Shown: positions 26,094 through 35,016, counted from the first letter of the stretch. The stretch is DNA of 64,000 nt from Natrinema salinisoli (GCF_020405205.1 NZ_CP084469.1:1922001-1986000); one strand, 5' to 3'. The notes: generated by a model from the sequence alone, not told the origin. Numbers and translations are program-made.

Positions 26094-26099
26094 TTTAAA
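26094..26099 (-). promoter_or_regulatory. TATA box of eIF1A
   Basis: The palindromic tttaaa starts 29 nt upstream of the GTG start of eIF1A, the spacing expected for leaderless transcription. Confidence 0.6.
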
Positions 26100-26238
26100 T
26101 GGTTGGGGAGTCGTGCTATCGTACGCCAGCATAGTGTCAATACGTTCACCGTAACCCGCGAACGACTCCACGAACGTGACCGTTCGTCGAAGGAATCACT
26201 GCATCAGTACGTCGAACGAACCGCTGTCACACCAGTCA

Positions 26239-26748
26239 CTACAATTCCCGATCGGAGTCCGGATTCTCGAGTTCCCACAGGAGTTCCGGCAGGAAGGCCT
26301 CGAGGTTGTCGATAACGCTGCGCTCGCTGACGTTCAGTCCCTCGCAGTGTTCGTGGGCCGACTCCCGAATGTCGACGTGGAGGTCGCCGTCCTCGAGCCA
26401 GACGCCGAGCGGAAAGACCGAACACCGGGTCGGTTTCCAGTCCTCCTCGAGGTGGAGCGAACACAGTCCGTCCTCCCGAAGGAACGCACAGGCCGAACCG
26501 TCCTCGCCGACGTGGTCGTCGCGGTCTTTCGCCTCGCGGGTGACGAACTTCTCGCCGCGAAACTCCGTCGTCGTCTCGGCGAGGTTCGCCCGCTGGGCCA
26601 ACTCGAGGAGGTCCCTGTCGTAGAGGAGCACGCCGTGGTGACAGCACCACGTGCAGTCGTCGACGCACTCGAAGGTGAGGTCGGGATCGAACTCGACGAC
26701 GACCTCGCGGTCGGGATACACCTCGACGCGTCGGTGGTCAGCGCTCAC
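26239..26748 (-). CDS. YkgJ-family cysteine-cluster protein
   Basis: Encodes about 169 residues. The N-terminal cluster CVDDCTWCCHHG (about 29-40) is the CxxxCxxCC signature of the YkgJ/Fe-S-or-zinc chelating family; further cysteines occur at CAFLREDGLC and RCSVFP. The family is thought to bind zinc or iron-sulfur but the role is unknown. No ATG is available in frame, so a GTG at 26748 (V-S-A-D-H-R-R) is the most likely start; this is uncertain by a few codons. Confidence 0.72.
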   Translation of the reverse strand: MSADHRRVEVYPDREVVVEFDPDLTFECVDDCTWCCHHGVLLYDRDLLELAQRANLAETTTEFRGEKFVTREAKDRDDHVGEDGSACAFLREDGLCSLHLEEDWKPTRCSVFPLGVWLEDGDLHVDIRESAHEHCEGLNVSERSVIDNLEAFLPELLWELENPDSDREL

Positions 26749-26831
26749 GACCGTGGAGAGGTGGGTCGGACCCAAGTGCCTTTCTACCCGTCCATTCCAC
26801 GGCCGCGTCGCGATCGATCTCGAGGACGGAC

Positions 26832-27593
26832 CTACGAGCGAACTCCCTCGGACTCGAGCGGCAGTTTCTCCCGTTCGCTCGAGTCGACGACCGTGTTGCG
26901 GAGCGTGCCGACGCCCTCGTAGGTGATCTCGACGGTGTCGCCGGGTTCGACGAGGCCGGGGTTGGCGGGACTCCCGAAAGAGATCACGTCGCCGGGGCGG
27001 AAGGTGAACCGGCGGGAGAGGTACGAGACGATCTCGTCGGGGTCGAAGAGCATCAGTTCGGTATTCGCTTCCTGACGGCGCTCGCCGGCCACGTCGGTGT
27101 GCATGTCGATCCCACCGGGGTCGACGGCCGTCTCGATCCACGGCCCGAGCGGGCCCGAGGCGTCGAAGGCCTTCCGGGCCGTTCGGCCGCCCTGATCGAG
27201 CGCGTCCATATCGTTCAAAATCGTGTAGCCGCGGACGACGTCGGACACCTCGTCTTCCGGGACGTTTCGACAGGGTTCGTCGATGACGGCCGCGAGTTCG
27301 CCGGCGTAGGTCACCTCGTCGCTGAAGTCGGGGTAGGGAATCGCGTCCCCGTGACCGACGAGCGACGCCGGCGGTTTGATGAAGAAGTCGGGTTCGTCGG
27401 GCCGCTCGTACTCCATCTGATCGAGCGTCGCCGCGAAGTTCCGGCCGACGCAGTACAGCGCCGAAGGTTCACAGGGCGGCAGGAAGTCGCCGTCCGTCCC
27501 CACCTCGTAGACGCCGTCGTCCGCGTGAACGACGCCGTCCTCGTATCGTCCGGCTACCGGTCCATCGTCCGTCGCGATCCGCGCGAGTTTCAT
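26832..27593 (-). CDS. Fumarylacetoacetate hydrolase (FAH) family protein
   Basis: Encodes 253 residues. The FAH fold is shown by YCVGRNFAATLDQM (about 47-60), FFIKPPASLVGHGDAIPYP (about 69-87), TYAGELAAVI with a metal-binding Glu, GYTILNDMDALD and the C-terminal RPGDVISFGSPA. The family hydrolyses or decarboxylates 2-oxo acids such as fumarylpyruvate, acylpyruvates or oxaloacetate. The specific substrate is not determined and neighbours do not suggest a catabolic operon. Confidence 0.85.
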   Translation of the reverse strand: MKLARIATDDGPVAGRYEDGVVHADDGVYEVGTDGDFLPPCEPSALYCVGRNFAATLDQMEYERPDEPDFFIKPPASLVGHGDAIPYPDFSDEVTYAGELAAVIDEPCRNVPEDEVSDVVRGYTILNDMDALDQGGRTARKAFDASGPLGPWIETAVDPGGIDMHTDVAGERRQEANTELMLFDPDEIVSYLSRRFTFRPGDVISFGSPANPGLVEPGDTVEITYEGVGTLRNTVVDSSEREKLPLESEGVRS

Positions 27594-27733
27594 TATCGGC
27601 GGTCTCTGGGCCGGCGGATTAGTGGTACCGGTTTGACTGCGAGTCGATCCGATCAGTAACTCAGTTCGCGGTGCGGTCTCGGGGCAGATGCAGGGACGGT
27701 CTATACCCGATCACCCGACGGAACGGGAACTGC

Positions 27734-27973
27734 ATGTGCGCTAGCTTCACCGACGACGACGAGGGGAAACGCGTCGTCAACGCGAACGGAGAGGAAATCG
27801 GCATGGTAAAAAACGTCAGCGGCGGAACCGCCCACATCGATCCCGATCCCGGCATGACCGATACGGTCAAATCCAAACTCGGCTGGGGAGACCACGACGA
27901 GGAGACTTACCCGCTCGACGACGACAACGTCGAGTCGATAACCGACGACGAAATCCGACTCCAGCGTCTCTGA
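27734..27973 (+). CDS. PRC-barrel domain protein
   Basis: Encodes 79 residues, MCASFTDDDEGKRVVNANGE followed by a predicted small beta-barrel (GMVKNVSGGTAHIDPD) and a C-terminal WGDHDEETYPLDDDNVESITDDEIRL. This layout is the short haloarchaeal PRC-barrel type, often involved in RNA or photosystem-type scaffolds elsewhere; here the role is unknown. A TATA-like tctatac lies about 30 nt upstream of the ATG. Confidence 0.75.
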   Translation: MCASFTDDDEGKRVVNANGEEIGMVKNVSGGTAHIDPDPGMTDTVKSKLGWGDHDEETYPLDDDNVESITDDEIRLQRL

Positions 27974-28138
27974 GCGACGACCGAGCTTTTTATCGAGACG
28001 TGAGAGCGTCCGCTGTCAGTCGGCAGGGAGGACCCCACAGTACCGATTACCGAAGGACGCCCAGTGACTCACCAAAAAATTCCTCTCGAGGGTCTGCAAG
28101 CGGACGTTCGCCCACATCCCGGTCTCGAGATCGGTGCC

Positions 28139-28375
28139 TCACTCCTCGACCAGCAGGTACGTTCGGCCGCCCCGGTGCTCGAGCGAAACGGCGTCCGTCT
28201 CGACGTTCGAGCGGACGTATTCCCGGATCTCTGTCGTATGAACGTCGGAGACGTCGATCCGTCGTCGCTGGTCGGCCGACCGGGCGTCCCGGTCGTCGGT
28301 CGACTGGTGTTCGCGTCGAGTACCGCCCTCGGTGTGTTCGGTTCGGGTATCAGTCTCCTCGACGATCAGTGGCAT
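28139..28375 (-). CDS. Small charged haloarchaeal protein
   Basis: Encodes 78 residues. The first ~40 are charged and low-complexity (MPLIVEETDTRTEHTEGG...), and the last ~35 look folded (IDVSDVHTTEIREYVRSNV then VSLEHRGGRTYLLVEE). No known motif, cysteine or membrane segment. The ATG at 28375 is preferred to one 9 nt upstream. Function unknown. Confidence 0.5.
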   Translation of the reverse strand: MPLIVEETDTRTEHTEGGTRREHQSTDDRDARSADQRRRIDVSDVHTTEIREYVRSNVETDAVSLEHRGGRTYLLVEE

Positions 28376-28463
28376 ACATCTCAATTGGAGAGATAGTACG
28401 TCAAACCGACCCGTCCGGAGTGAAAGTGAAAGTGCGAGACGGCGTCCCGGTCCCGGTCACTCG

Positions 28464-28880
28464 TTATCCGAGCGGTTTGAGCTCGATCCGATGGGATCCG
28501 TCGTCGGTTTCGAGCGTAACAGAATCGGCAATCGCCTCGCGAGCCCGTTCCCGCCAGTCGTCGACGGTCTCGGCGTGTCGCTCCCGGATATGGTCGGCGT
28601 CGTCGGCGGCCGCGTTCTCGAGTGCGGACTCGAGATCGGGGTAGTCGGTGACGACGTCGTCCGCGATGACGTCGGCGGGCGAAAGGTGAATCGCGCCGGT
28701 CAGTTCGGTGTCGTCGACGCGGTAGACGTGGATGCGGGCCCGCATCCGGCCGTGAAACGGCGGTGTCACCCGGAGGACGGCGTCCCCCGGGTTCTCCCGG
28801 CTGTAAACGTAGGCGTCGACGGCGTCCTCCGGCGACAGTGCGATCGAACGGATCGCTGACGGGTCGTCGTCCTCGACCAT
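28464..28880 (-). CDS. Conserved haloarchaeal hypothetical protein
   Basis: Encodes 138 residues, acidic. Two recognisable blocks are AVLRVTPPFHGRMRARIHVY (about 39-58) and a helical C-terminal half with DLESALENAAADDADHIRERH. The sequence around RVTPPFHGRMRARIH resembles a widespread haloarchaeal family (possibly DUF8009, from memory). No catalytic motif; probably cytoplasmic. It is separate from the cobalamin operon by 143 nt on one side. Confidence 0.65.
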   Translation of the reverse strand: MVEDDDPSAIRSIALSPEDAVDAYVYSRENPGDAVLRVTPPFHGRMRARIHVYRVDDTELTGAIHLSPADVIADDVVTDYPDLESALENAAADDADHIRERHAETVDDWRERAREAIADSVTLETDDGSHRIELKPLG

Positions 28881-29023
28881 CGGCCGACGATTGGAGTCGC
28901 GACGGGTTAACTGTCAGGTCCGGAGCCGCCGACGGAGCCCGGGAGACGACTCTCCGGCCGCTCGAGACGTGAGAAACCGCTGTCATCGCTTCGCGTGCGG
29001 GGATCCCGGGCACGTGACACCAA

Positions 29024-29821
29024 TCACTCGTTCGTCGTCCGGCTCTCGGATGTCTCGAGTGCGGGGTGAAACACGGTGGCCTGCCCGTCCGTCGAGACGC
29101 CGTATGCCGCAGCCTCGACCGATTCTGGGCAGCTCAAGTCGGCGGCTTCGTAGTGGGCACGAAGCGATGCCCGAACGGCGTCCCGAACGCAGGCGCGCGC
29201 CGCCGCGCCGACGATAGTTCCGCTTCCCGAAAACTCGGCCGGCGACCCCGTCGGATCGTGGCCGACGACGATCGCGTCCGTCGTCGTCCCGGGGAAGCCG
29301 GTTTCGGCGAGCAACGTCGCCGCCTTCGCCTCCGCGGCGACCGCAACGAGGTTTGCCAGCGCGCCCGGCGCGAGCGCCCGCGTGGTCCCGACGATGACGT
29401 TGACGGTACCCCGGCCCTGCTCGAGCGCTGACTCCTCGGACCCTTCCCCCACAGCGTCGACCTCCTCTGCGGGAGTCGGGCGCATCGGTAACGCGGCGGG
29501 GTTCGAGATCCCCGCGGTCGCATAGGCCGTGACCGGACCGCGGCGAGCACCGCGAGCGTCCGCGATGTCGACGCCCGTCAACAGAACCGGCCCGGCAGAA
29601 GCTCCGTCGGGCGTCCCGAACCCCGCCCGCTCGAGTCGCTCGTCGACGTAGCGCTCGAGATCCGTCCGGTCCCAGCCGTCGGGAACGGAGACGTTGTACG
29701 CACGGTCCGCCGTACAGCGGCCGCCGTTCCAGCCGGTCGAGAGCCATTCAGTGTTCGATCGAGAGACCTGAAGCACGCCGTCCCGCCGAAGCGAATCGTA
29801 GTCGAGGTCCGGCTCGGTCAT
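29024..29821 (-). CDS. cbiZ: Adenosylcobinamide amidohydrolase
   Basis: Encodes 265 residues. CbiZ cleaves the aminopropanol-phosphate or nucleotide loop from incomplete corrinoids, giving adenosylcobyric acid for salvage. Family features are WLSTGWNGG near residue 28, VLLTGVD, VTAYATAGISNPAALP (about 107-122), GTVNVIVGT, TGTTTDAIVVG-like FPGTTTDAIVVG, and the C-terminal YGVSTDG. It is the last gene of a seven-gene operon and overlaps the upstream gene by 4 nt (ATGA). Having both CbiZ and de novo loop genes is typical of haloarchaeal corrinoid scavenging. Confidence 0.9.
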   Translation of the reverse strand: MTEPDLDYDSLRRDGVLQVSRSNTEWLSTGWNGGRCTADRAYNVSVPDGWDRTDLERYVDERLERAGFGTPDGASAGPVLLTGVDIADARGARRGPVTAYATAGISNPAALPMRPTPAEEVDAVGEGSEESALEQGRGTVNVIVGTTRALAPGALANLVAVAAEAKAATLLAETGFPGTTTDAIVVGHDPTGSPAEFSGSGTIVGAAARACVRDAVRASLRAHYEAADLSCPESVEAAAYGVSTDGQATVFHPALETSESRTTNE

Positions 29822-30876
29822 GACTCCGTTTCGGGGTCGACGTCGTCGTGACTGCGAACGCCCAGCGCGGCGAGCAGCCGATCGTTTGCCCTTCGGCCCT
29901 TGACCGCGACCCGGACGTGCGAATCGAGGGTGCGGAACGTCGTCGCGTCGCGAACGGCGACGCCGGCGGCTCGCGCATCGTCGATCACCGTCGAGACGTC
30001 GCGGTCGCCGACGCCGATGAGGAGGAACGGCGCGTCCGAGTCGTAAACGTCGAAATCGTCCTCGAGCGCCTCCCGCATCCGCTCGCGCTCGCCGGCGACG
30101 CGAGCGCGCGTGTCGCGAACGAACTCGTCCCGTCGCAGGCAGTGTGCGCCGACGCTGGCGGCCGGCGTCCCGAGCGACCACGCGCGGCGAGCCGTCGCGA
30201 GCGCGTCGCGTCGCTCGCCAGCTGCGACGGCGAAGCCGGCGCGGAGTCCGGGCAGGCCGAACAGTTTGGTGAGCGAGCGAGCGACGACGACGTTCTCCCG
30301 CTCGAGTTCGGCCGCCGACGACCGATCGGTAAACCCGAGGAACGCCTCGTCGACGAGGAGCGTCGTACCGGCGTCCGCACACCGGGCGGCGAACGACTCG
30401 AGCGCGTCCGGATCGACCGCGTCTCCGGTCGGATTGTTCGGCGTACAGAGCACCGCGAGGGCACACGGATCGAGCACGGTCGATCCGATCTCGAACAGGT
30501 CGTCGTACCGGACGAACCTCGGTGTCGCCCCCTGTAGCTGGACTTCGCGGGCGTACTCCCCGAAGCTGGGGTAGGGAACGAGTGCCTCGTCACCCGGCTC
30601 GAGGACGCACTCCATCGCGAGCCGGATCGCCGCCAGCCCGCCGGCCGTGGGAATCACTCGCTCCGGCTCGCAGCCGACGAACTCGCCGGCCGCGGCCCGG
30701 AACGCCGGGTAGTCGTCGTCCGGATAACGGCGAGACTCCTCGAGTGCAGCGGTGTAGACGTCGCCGACGCCCTCAGGCGTTCGGGGGTTGGTGTTGGCCG
30801 AGAAATCCAGCAGGTCGCGGTCGGGCTCCCCGCCGTGGGGGACTCGGTCCCCGACTCGGATCGAGTCAGGGTCCAC
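29818..30876 (-). CDS. cobD: L-threonine-O-3-phosphate decarboxylase-like aminotransferase
   Basis: Encodes about 352 residues in the fold-type I aminotransferase family. Makes (R)-1-aminopropan-2-ol phosphate for the cobalamin loop. Motifs: LLDFSANTNPRTPEGV (about 21-36), CTPNNPTGD, and the PLP lysine in VARSLTKLFGLPGLRAGFA. The GTG at 30876 is chosen (MDPDSIRVG); it overlaps the cobT stop by 11 nt. An ATG at 30942 in the cobT region would add 22 residues. Histidinol-phosphate aminotransferase is the main alternative, but operon context argues for the cobalamin role. Confidence 0.82.
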   Translation of the reverse strand: MDPDSIRVGDRVPHGGEPDRDLLDFSANTNPRTPEGVGDVYTAALEESRRYPDDDYPAFRAAAGEFVGCEPERVIPTAGGLAAIRLAMECVLEPGDEALVPYPSFGEYAREVQLQGATPRFVRYDDLFEIGSTVLDPCALAVLCTPNNPTGDAVDPDALESFAARCADAGTTLLVDEAFLGFTDRSSAAELERENVVVARSLTKLFGLPGLRAGFAVAAGERRDALATARRAWSLGTPAASVGAHCLRRDEFVRDTRARVAGERERMREALEDDFDVYDSDAPFLLIGVGDRDVSTVIDDARAAGVAVRDATTFRTLDSHVRVAVKGRRANDRLLAALGVRSHDDVDPETES

Positions 30877-31921
30877 GAGTTCCCTCCGCGGTGGCGTCGG
30901 GTTCGGTGCTCGGTGCGGTCTCGGCAGCACCCTCCTCGTCATCGATTCCGAGCCGAGCGCAGACCGTCTCGAGTCGATCCCTGACGGCCGCCATCTCGCC
31001 GTCGGGGACGAGCGAGAGCGCGCCGCCCATGCCGACGCCCTCCTTGGCCTCGCCGGCGCAGTAGCGTCGCATCGCGACGTGGTCGCGTCCGTCGAAGCCG
31101 GGGTCGGTGACAGCGAGTTCACAATCGAACCGGTCGCAGGCTTCGCGAAGCCGGTCGCCCTGCTCGTCGGCCACGAACGACGTGGTCGCGGTCGACAGCG
31201 GCGCGTCGATTCCCGCGTGGCGCACCGCAGCGGCGACGGCGACCATCTGGGTCCCGCCCGCCAGCGTCACCTCGGTGCCGGACTCTAGCGCGCCGGCGGC
31301 GATCCCTGCCACCACCGGTTGGACGGGATCACCGACCGCTTCGATCGCCTCGAGCGGCGCACCCTCGCAGTCACTCGGCTCGAGGCCGCTCGCGGCCAGC
31401 GCCTCCTCGACGACCCCTCGCTTGCGTTCGATCGGGTTCGTCGGCAGGGACGAGGAGACGCCCGTCGGCTCCCCGAGCGCGGTCAGGACGCCGAGTGCGG
31501 TCGTCGTCCCGCCGGGGACCGTCTCGCCGATCATGAGCCGCTCGTCCGGGAGACTCGCGCCGTAATCGTACGCGCGATCGAAGGCGGCGCGGGCGTCCGG
31601 CACGGCGATGTCGTTTCGAATGTCGGATCCGGGCTCGCTGCCGAGATCGACCGTCGATGCGGCCGTCGGTTGGCTAAGCCCTGCATCGATCACCGACACG
31701 TCGAAGCCGACGACCTCCCGAACGGCCCGGGTCACGGCGGCGGGCGTCGGACAGCCGTTCGGGCTCACCGGCGTCACCGGCGACGCGACCGGCTCGCCGT
31801 ACTCGAGGATCTCGACGTCGGCCGAGGGCGTGTGCGCCATCAGTTCCGGGGCCGCCCCGGCGGCGCTGATACCGTCGATCAGTGCCGTCTCGGTCGTTCC
31901 GGCGGGGAGGAGCAGTCGCAT
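30866..31921 (-). CDS. cobT: Nicotinate-nucleotide:dimethylbenzimidazole phosphoribosyltransferase-type protein
   Basis: Encodes 351 residues. The archaeal CobT homologue activates the lower base of cobalamin as an alpha-riboside phosphate. Visible family motifs are GETVPGGTTTALGVL (about 132-146), the Gly-rich VTLAGGTQMVAV (about 222-233), TTSFVADEQGD, and GMGGALSL. The C-terminal ~35 residues form an acidic tail. It starts directly after the cobY stop with no gap. Confidence 0.88.
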   Translation of the reverse strand: MRLLLPAGTTETALIDGISAAGAAPELMAHTPSADVEILEYGEPVASPVTPVSPNGCPTPAAVTRAVREVVGFDVSVIDAGLSQPTAASTVDLGSEPGSDIRNDIAVPDARAAFDRAYDYGASLPDERLMIGETVPGGTTTALGVLTALGEPTGVSSSLPTNPIERKRGVVEEALAASGLEPSDCEGAPLEAIEAVGDPVQPVVAGIAAGALESGTEVTLAGGTQMVAVAAAVRHAGIDAPLSTATTSFVADEQGDRLREACDRFDCELAVTDPGFDGRDHVAMRRYCAGEAKEGVGMGGALSLVPDGEMAAVRDRLETVCARLGIDDEEGAAETAPSTEPDATAEGTRGP

Positions 31922-32524
31922 CTACCGGCCCTCCGCGGACCGGCGCTGCAGCCGGTCCGCCGCGATGGCGGCGTCTTCGAGTCGGTTCACGTTCACTGCG
32001 AGTCGCGGATCGTAGTATACGTCTGTCATAGTCGTCGATTCGTCGGTACTGCCGACCACGTTGACCCCGGTCGGCGCAAGGTGGTCGTCGGCCTCGAGTC
32101 GCGAGTCGATACTGACCCCGAGGCGTCGCTTGAGCGCAACGGGAACGCAGACGGTCCGCGAGGCGTCGCCCTCGCCGTGGGCCGCGAGTATTCCGTCGAT
32201 GACGGGGGCCTCGAGCAGCGGCAGATCCGCCGCGACGGTCAGAAGCGGCGGCGACGGGTCGGGCCGCTCGAGCAGAGTCATCAGATCGGCGACGTAGCCG
32301 TCGCCGGCCGTTTCGATCGTCGCAATACCCTCGGCCGACTCGAGATGGGCGCGGGTGTCCGGCGCGTTCGGCGAGACGGCGGCGTAGATCGCCTCGATCT
32401 CGCTCTCTCGAAGGGCCGCCAGTACGCGATCGACCATCGCCGTCCCCTCGATCGGGTGGAGCGGCTTCTCGTGGCGGCTCTCGAGGCGGGTTCCCTTTCC
32501 GCCGCACATCACAACAGCGTCCAC
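31922..32524 (-). CDS. cobY: GTP:adenosylcobinamide-phosphate guanylyltransferase
   Basis: Encodes 200 residues. The N-terminal nucleotide-binding signature is MDAVVMCGGKGTRLES with EKPLHPIEGTAMVDRVLAAL, followed by LLTVAADLPLLEAPVI. CobY is the archaeal non-orthologous replacement of bacterial CobU; it makes adenosylcobinamide-GDP. The start overlaps the end of cobS by 16 nt. Confidence 0.9.
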   Translation of the reverse strand: MDAVVMCGGKGTRLESRHEKPLHPIEGTAMVDRVLAALRESEIEAIYAAVSPNAPDTRAHLESAEGIATIETAGDGYVADLMTLLERPDPSPPLLTVAADLPLLEAPVIDGILAAHGEGDASRTVCVPVALKRRLGVSIDSRLEADDHLAPTGVNVVGSTDESTTMTDVYYDPRLAVNVNRLEDAAIAADRLQRRSAEGR

Positions 32525-33273
32525 GCGATCACCCCCAGATGGACGCCGGCGACGCGGCCGACTTCGTTGGCGGCACCGAAGATATCGCCGTTGATGCCGC
32601 CGAGATTCCGGTTCGCCCAGTGCCAGGGAAGCCCCCCGCCGGCGAGGGCTCCACAGAGGGCGACTGCACCCGGGTGTGGCCAGGCGAACGTGGCTGCGGA
32701 GAGCGCGACGACCAGCGGGAAAAAGAAGGATCCCGGGGTCGATCCGTCGATGAACTGCTCGCCCATCCCGTCGGACGCGGCGGTCCCGTAGGCGGCCATC
32801 CCGGCCATTCCGAGCTTCGTTCCGACTTCGGCCCCGATTGCGACGCCGACCGCCGCAAAGAGGGGAAGTTCGGCCAGTCCGAGGCCCCCCAGCGCCAGCG
32901 CGGCGACGGTGATCGATACCGCCAGCAGCGCACCGACGCCGGTCGTCGTGTCCTTCAGTACCTCACGACGGCGCTCCGCGTCGCCGTGAACCACCAGCGC
33001 GTCGCCCAGGTCGCCGATCCCGTCGAGGTGGTGAATACCGGTCACGGCGTACACCGAAAGCAGATACCCTACTGCGACGGTCGGCGCTCCGAGTCGGTCG
33101 ATCGCGAGCAGCGGTATCGCCGCCAACATGCCCGCGACGAGGCCGACGAGGGGAAACACCGCCGGCGTCGAGCGGAACGCGTCCCAATCGCCCTCGCGGT
33201 GTCGAACCGGGAGTCGCGTCAGGAATCCGAGGCCGCCGCGGACGGCACCGACCCAGCGGCCGATTACAGTCAT
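32509..33273 (-). CDS. cobS: Cobalamin (5'-phosphate) synthase
   Basis: Encodes 254 residues with about six membrane helices. Joins adenosylcobinamide-GDP to alpha-ribazole (phosphate) at the membrane. Key features are FLTRLPV near residue 17, the Asp-rich HHLDGIGDLGDALVVHGD (about 89-106) and a C-terminal GGINGDIFGAANEVGR. The frame extends far upstream but that part is antisense-like to cbiB; the ATG at 33273 overlaps the cbiB stop by 4 nt. Confidence 0.93.
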   Translation of the reverse strand: MTVIGRWVGAVRGGLGFLTRLPVRHREGDWDAFRSTPAVFPLVGLVAGMLAAIPLLAIDRLGAPTVAVGYLLSVYAVTGIHHLDGIGDLGDALVVHGDAERRREVLKDTTTGVGALLAVSITVAALALGGLGLAELPLFAAVGVAIGAEVGTKLGMAGMAAYGTAASDGMGEQFIDGSTPGSFFFPLVVALSAATFAWPHPGAVALCGALAGGGLPWHWANRNLGGINGDIFGAANEVGRVAGVHLGVIAWTLL

Positions 33274-34241
33274 CCGTGGCCCACCTCCGCGATTCGTCGA
33301 CCGACCGACTCGAGGGCCGGCGAGCCGGAAACGATCACCGCCAAAACGATAGCGGCGGCGATCGAGACGACGGCCGCCCGTCCCACGAGGGTGACGGCCC
33401 GCTCCCCGTCCGCAACGGTCGGGAGCGCGGAATCGGGATTGAGGACGTAGACACCCGCCTTCTCGAGGCGGACCGGGAGCGCGCAGGCGAGCGTCGCCAT
33501 CGGCCAGCCGGAGTTGGGGGACGGCGGTGCCCGCGCCCACTGTCGGGCGCGAGCGAGTGCGAACGGATCGGCCGCAGCGACGGCGATCGATGCGGCTGCG
33601 AGTCTGGCCGGCAGGTGCATGACGAAGTCGTCCAAGTGCGCGCTCGCGGTACCGACCGGCTTCGAGGGGTACCCCAGCATCGAATCCAGCGTGTTGACGC
33701 CTTTTATCCACGCGGCGACCGCCGCGGCGGCCGGCAGCGAGATCGGCGCGAGAACCGCGAACGGAACCAGGGTCGCGACGAATCCGTCCGCGAGGTTCTC
33801 GCCCGCACTCTCGACCGCTGCACTGCGAAGCTCGTCGGCCGAGAGCGTCGCCGTGTCTCGGCCGACGAGCCCACGGACCCGTTCGCGAGCCCGGTCGAGA
33901 TCGCCGTCGGTCGCCGCGACGACGTCCTCGGTGAGCTCGAGCAGCGAGCGCAGGCTGGTCGTCAAGAAGAGAACGAGTGCGGCGGCCACGCCGCCGCCCA
34001 TCGGATGCAGCGTGGCCGCCGCGAGAACGGCACCAGCCGCGACGACAGCCGGAACGAGCGGGGTCAGGGCGGCGATTCCGACGCCGACCAGCCGCTGGCG
34101 GCGTTCGTCGGCGCTCCACTGCCGATCGACCGCTCCGACGAGCCGGCCGAACCAGGCGACCGGATGGGCCGCGGTCGGCGGTTCGCCGATCAGTAGATCG
34201 AGGCTGAACGCCAGGCCGATGACCGCGAGCGTCGTCAACAC
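33270..34241 (-). CDS. cbiB: Adenosylcobinamide-phosphate synthase
   Basis: Encodes about 323 residues with multiple helices. Attaches aminopropanol phosphate to adenosylcobyric acid. Motifs: DLLIGEPPTAAHPVAWFGRL (about 15-34), VESAGENLADGFVATL (about 141-156) and VNTLDSMLGYPS. The start is taken as the GTG at 34241 (V-L-T-T-L-A-V-I-G); no in-frame ATG exists upstream, and a TTG at 34271 would add 10 hydrophilic residues. It is coupled to cobS by a 4-nt overlap. Confidence 0.88.
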   Translation of the reverse strand: MLTTLAVIGLAFSLDLLIGEPPTAAHPVAWFGRLVGAVDRQWSADERRQRLVGVGIAALTPLVPAVVAAGAVLAAATLHPMGGGVAAALVLFLTTSLRSLLELTEDVVAATDGDLDRARERVRGLVGRDTATLSADELRSAAVESAGENLADGFVATLVPFAVLAPISLPAAAAVAAWIKGVNTLDSMLGYPSKPVGTASAHLDDFVMHLPARLAAASIAVAAADPFALARARQWARAPPSPNSGWPMATLACALPVRLEKAGVYVLNPDSALPTVADGERAVTLVGRAAVVSIAAAIVLAVIVSGSPALESVGRRIAEVGHG

Positions 34242-34280
34242 TCCGTCCTCGCCTCCATGCTGTCGACACAACGGCGGCGC

Positions 34281-34928
34281 TCAGTCATGACTGCTGTGTT
34301 CGTCGGCCGTCAGCGCTGCCAGCCGTTCCGGAACCCCCTCGAGCGATCGATCCTCGAGCAACATCGCCGTCCCGCCGACGGCTTCGATACCGCCGTCGGT
34401 TCGCGGATCGTCACCGACGTGGACGAGGTCGGACGCGGCGACGCCGAGTTCGTCGGCGGTCAGTTCGAAGATCTCGGTCGCGGGCTTGCGCCAGCCACAG
34501 CCGACGCTCGTGACGATCGCGTCGAAGTCGTCGCGCTCGAAGTCGCTCCTGACGAGCGTCCGGCCGACCAGCTCGGGCACGCTGCAGTTCGAACAGATCG
34601 CGACCGGGCCTCGCTCTCGAGCGGCGTCGACGGCCTCGAGCGCTCCCGGTCTGGTCTCGACGGCCGGATCGAACGCCGCGACGACGGCCCGCCTGGGGGC
34701 GTTCCGGTCGTAGTCGACGTCGCGGCTCGCCAGCGCGCGCGAGACGTGGGCCGGCAGCGGGACCTCCGCGCCGTCGGGTGCATCGACGTGCACCTCGGTA
34801 TAGGCCTCTGCCCAGTCGTCGGGGACGACGACGTCCCGTTTCGCTAACTCGGTTGCGACGGCCGCAGCCGGGTCGTCGGGCCGATCGGCGGTCACAAGCG
34901 TTCCAAAGAGGTCGAACGATACTCCCAC
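34281..34928 (-). CDS. HAD-superfamily hydrolase, first gene of the cobalamin operon
   Basis: Encodes 215 residues starting from a GTG. HAD motifs: I FDLFGTLV (nucleophile D6), II ICSNCS (about 110-115), III WRKPATEIF, IV VHVGDDPRTDGG. Motif I has Phe at the +2 position where phosphatases usually keep Asp, as in haloacid-dehalogenase-like members. It is a cytoplasmic hydrolase of unknown substrate. Its position as first gene 39 nt before cbiB suggests a corrinoid-related job. A TATA element 28 nt upstream supports the GTG start. Confidence 0.8.
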   Translation of the reverse strand: MGVSFDLFGTLVTADRPDDPAAAVATELAKRDVVVPDDWAEAYTEVHVDAPDGAEVPLPAHVSRALASRDVDYDRNAPRRAVVAAFDPAVETRPGALEAVDAARERGPVAICSNCSVPELVGRTLVRSDFERDDFDAIVTSVGCGWRKPATEIFELTADELGVAASDLVHVGDDPRTDGGIEAVGGTAMLLEDRSLEGVPERLAALTADEHSSHD

Positions 34929-34953
34929 AGGAGTGTGACTAGGACAAGCTCAC

Positions 34954-34958
34954 TTTAA
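34954..34958 (-). promoter_or_regulatory. TATA box of the cobalamin operon
   Basis: On the minus strand ttaaa is centred 28 nt before the GTG of the HAD gene, the apparent promoter of the seven-gene operon. I saw no cobalamin riboswitch in the short upstream region; a leaderless transcript would leave no room for one. Confidence 0.5.
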
Positions 34959-35008
34959 CTTCGCGGTCCGGTGGCGGGCGGTTGTTTGGACGGTTTTGTG
35001 CATACGCC

Positions 35009-35016
35009 TTTTATTA
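35009..35016 (+). promoter_or_regulatory. TATA box for the HTH protein
   Basis: The AT-rich ttttatta is centred 27 nt before the ATG at 35040 and so favours that start over an upstream TTG at 35022. Confidence 0.5.
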
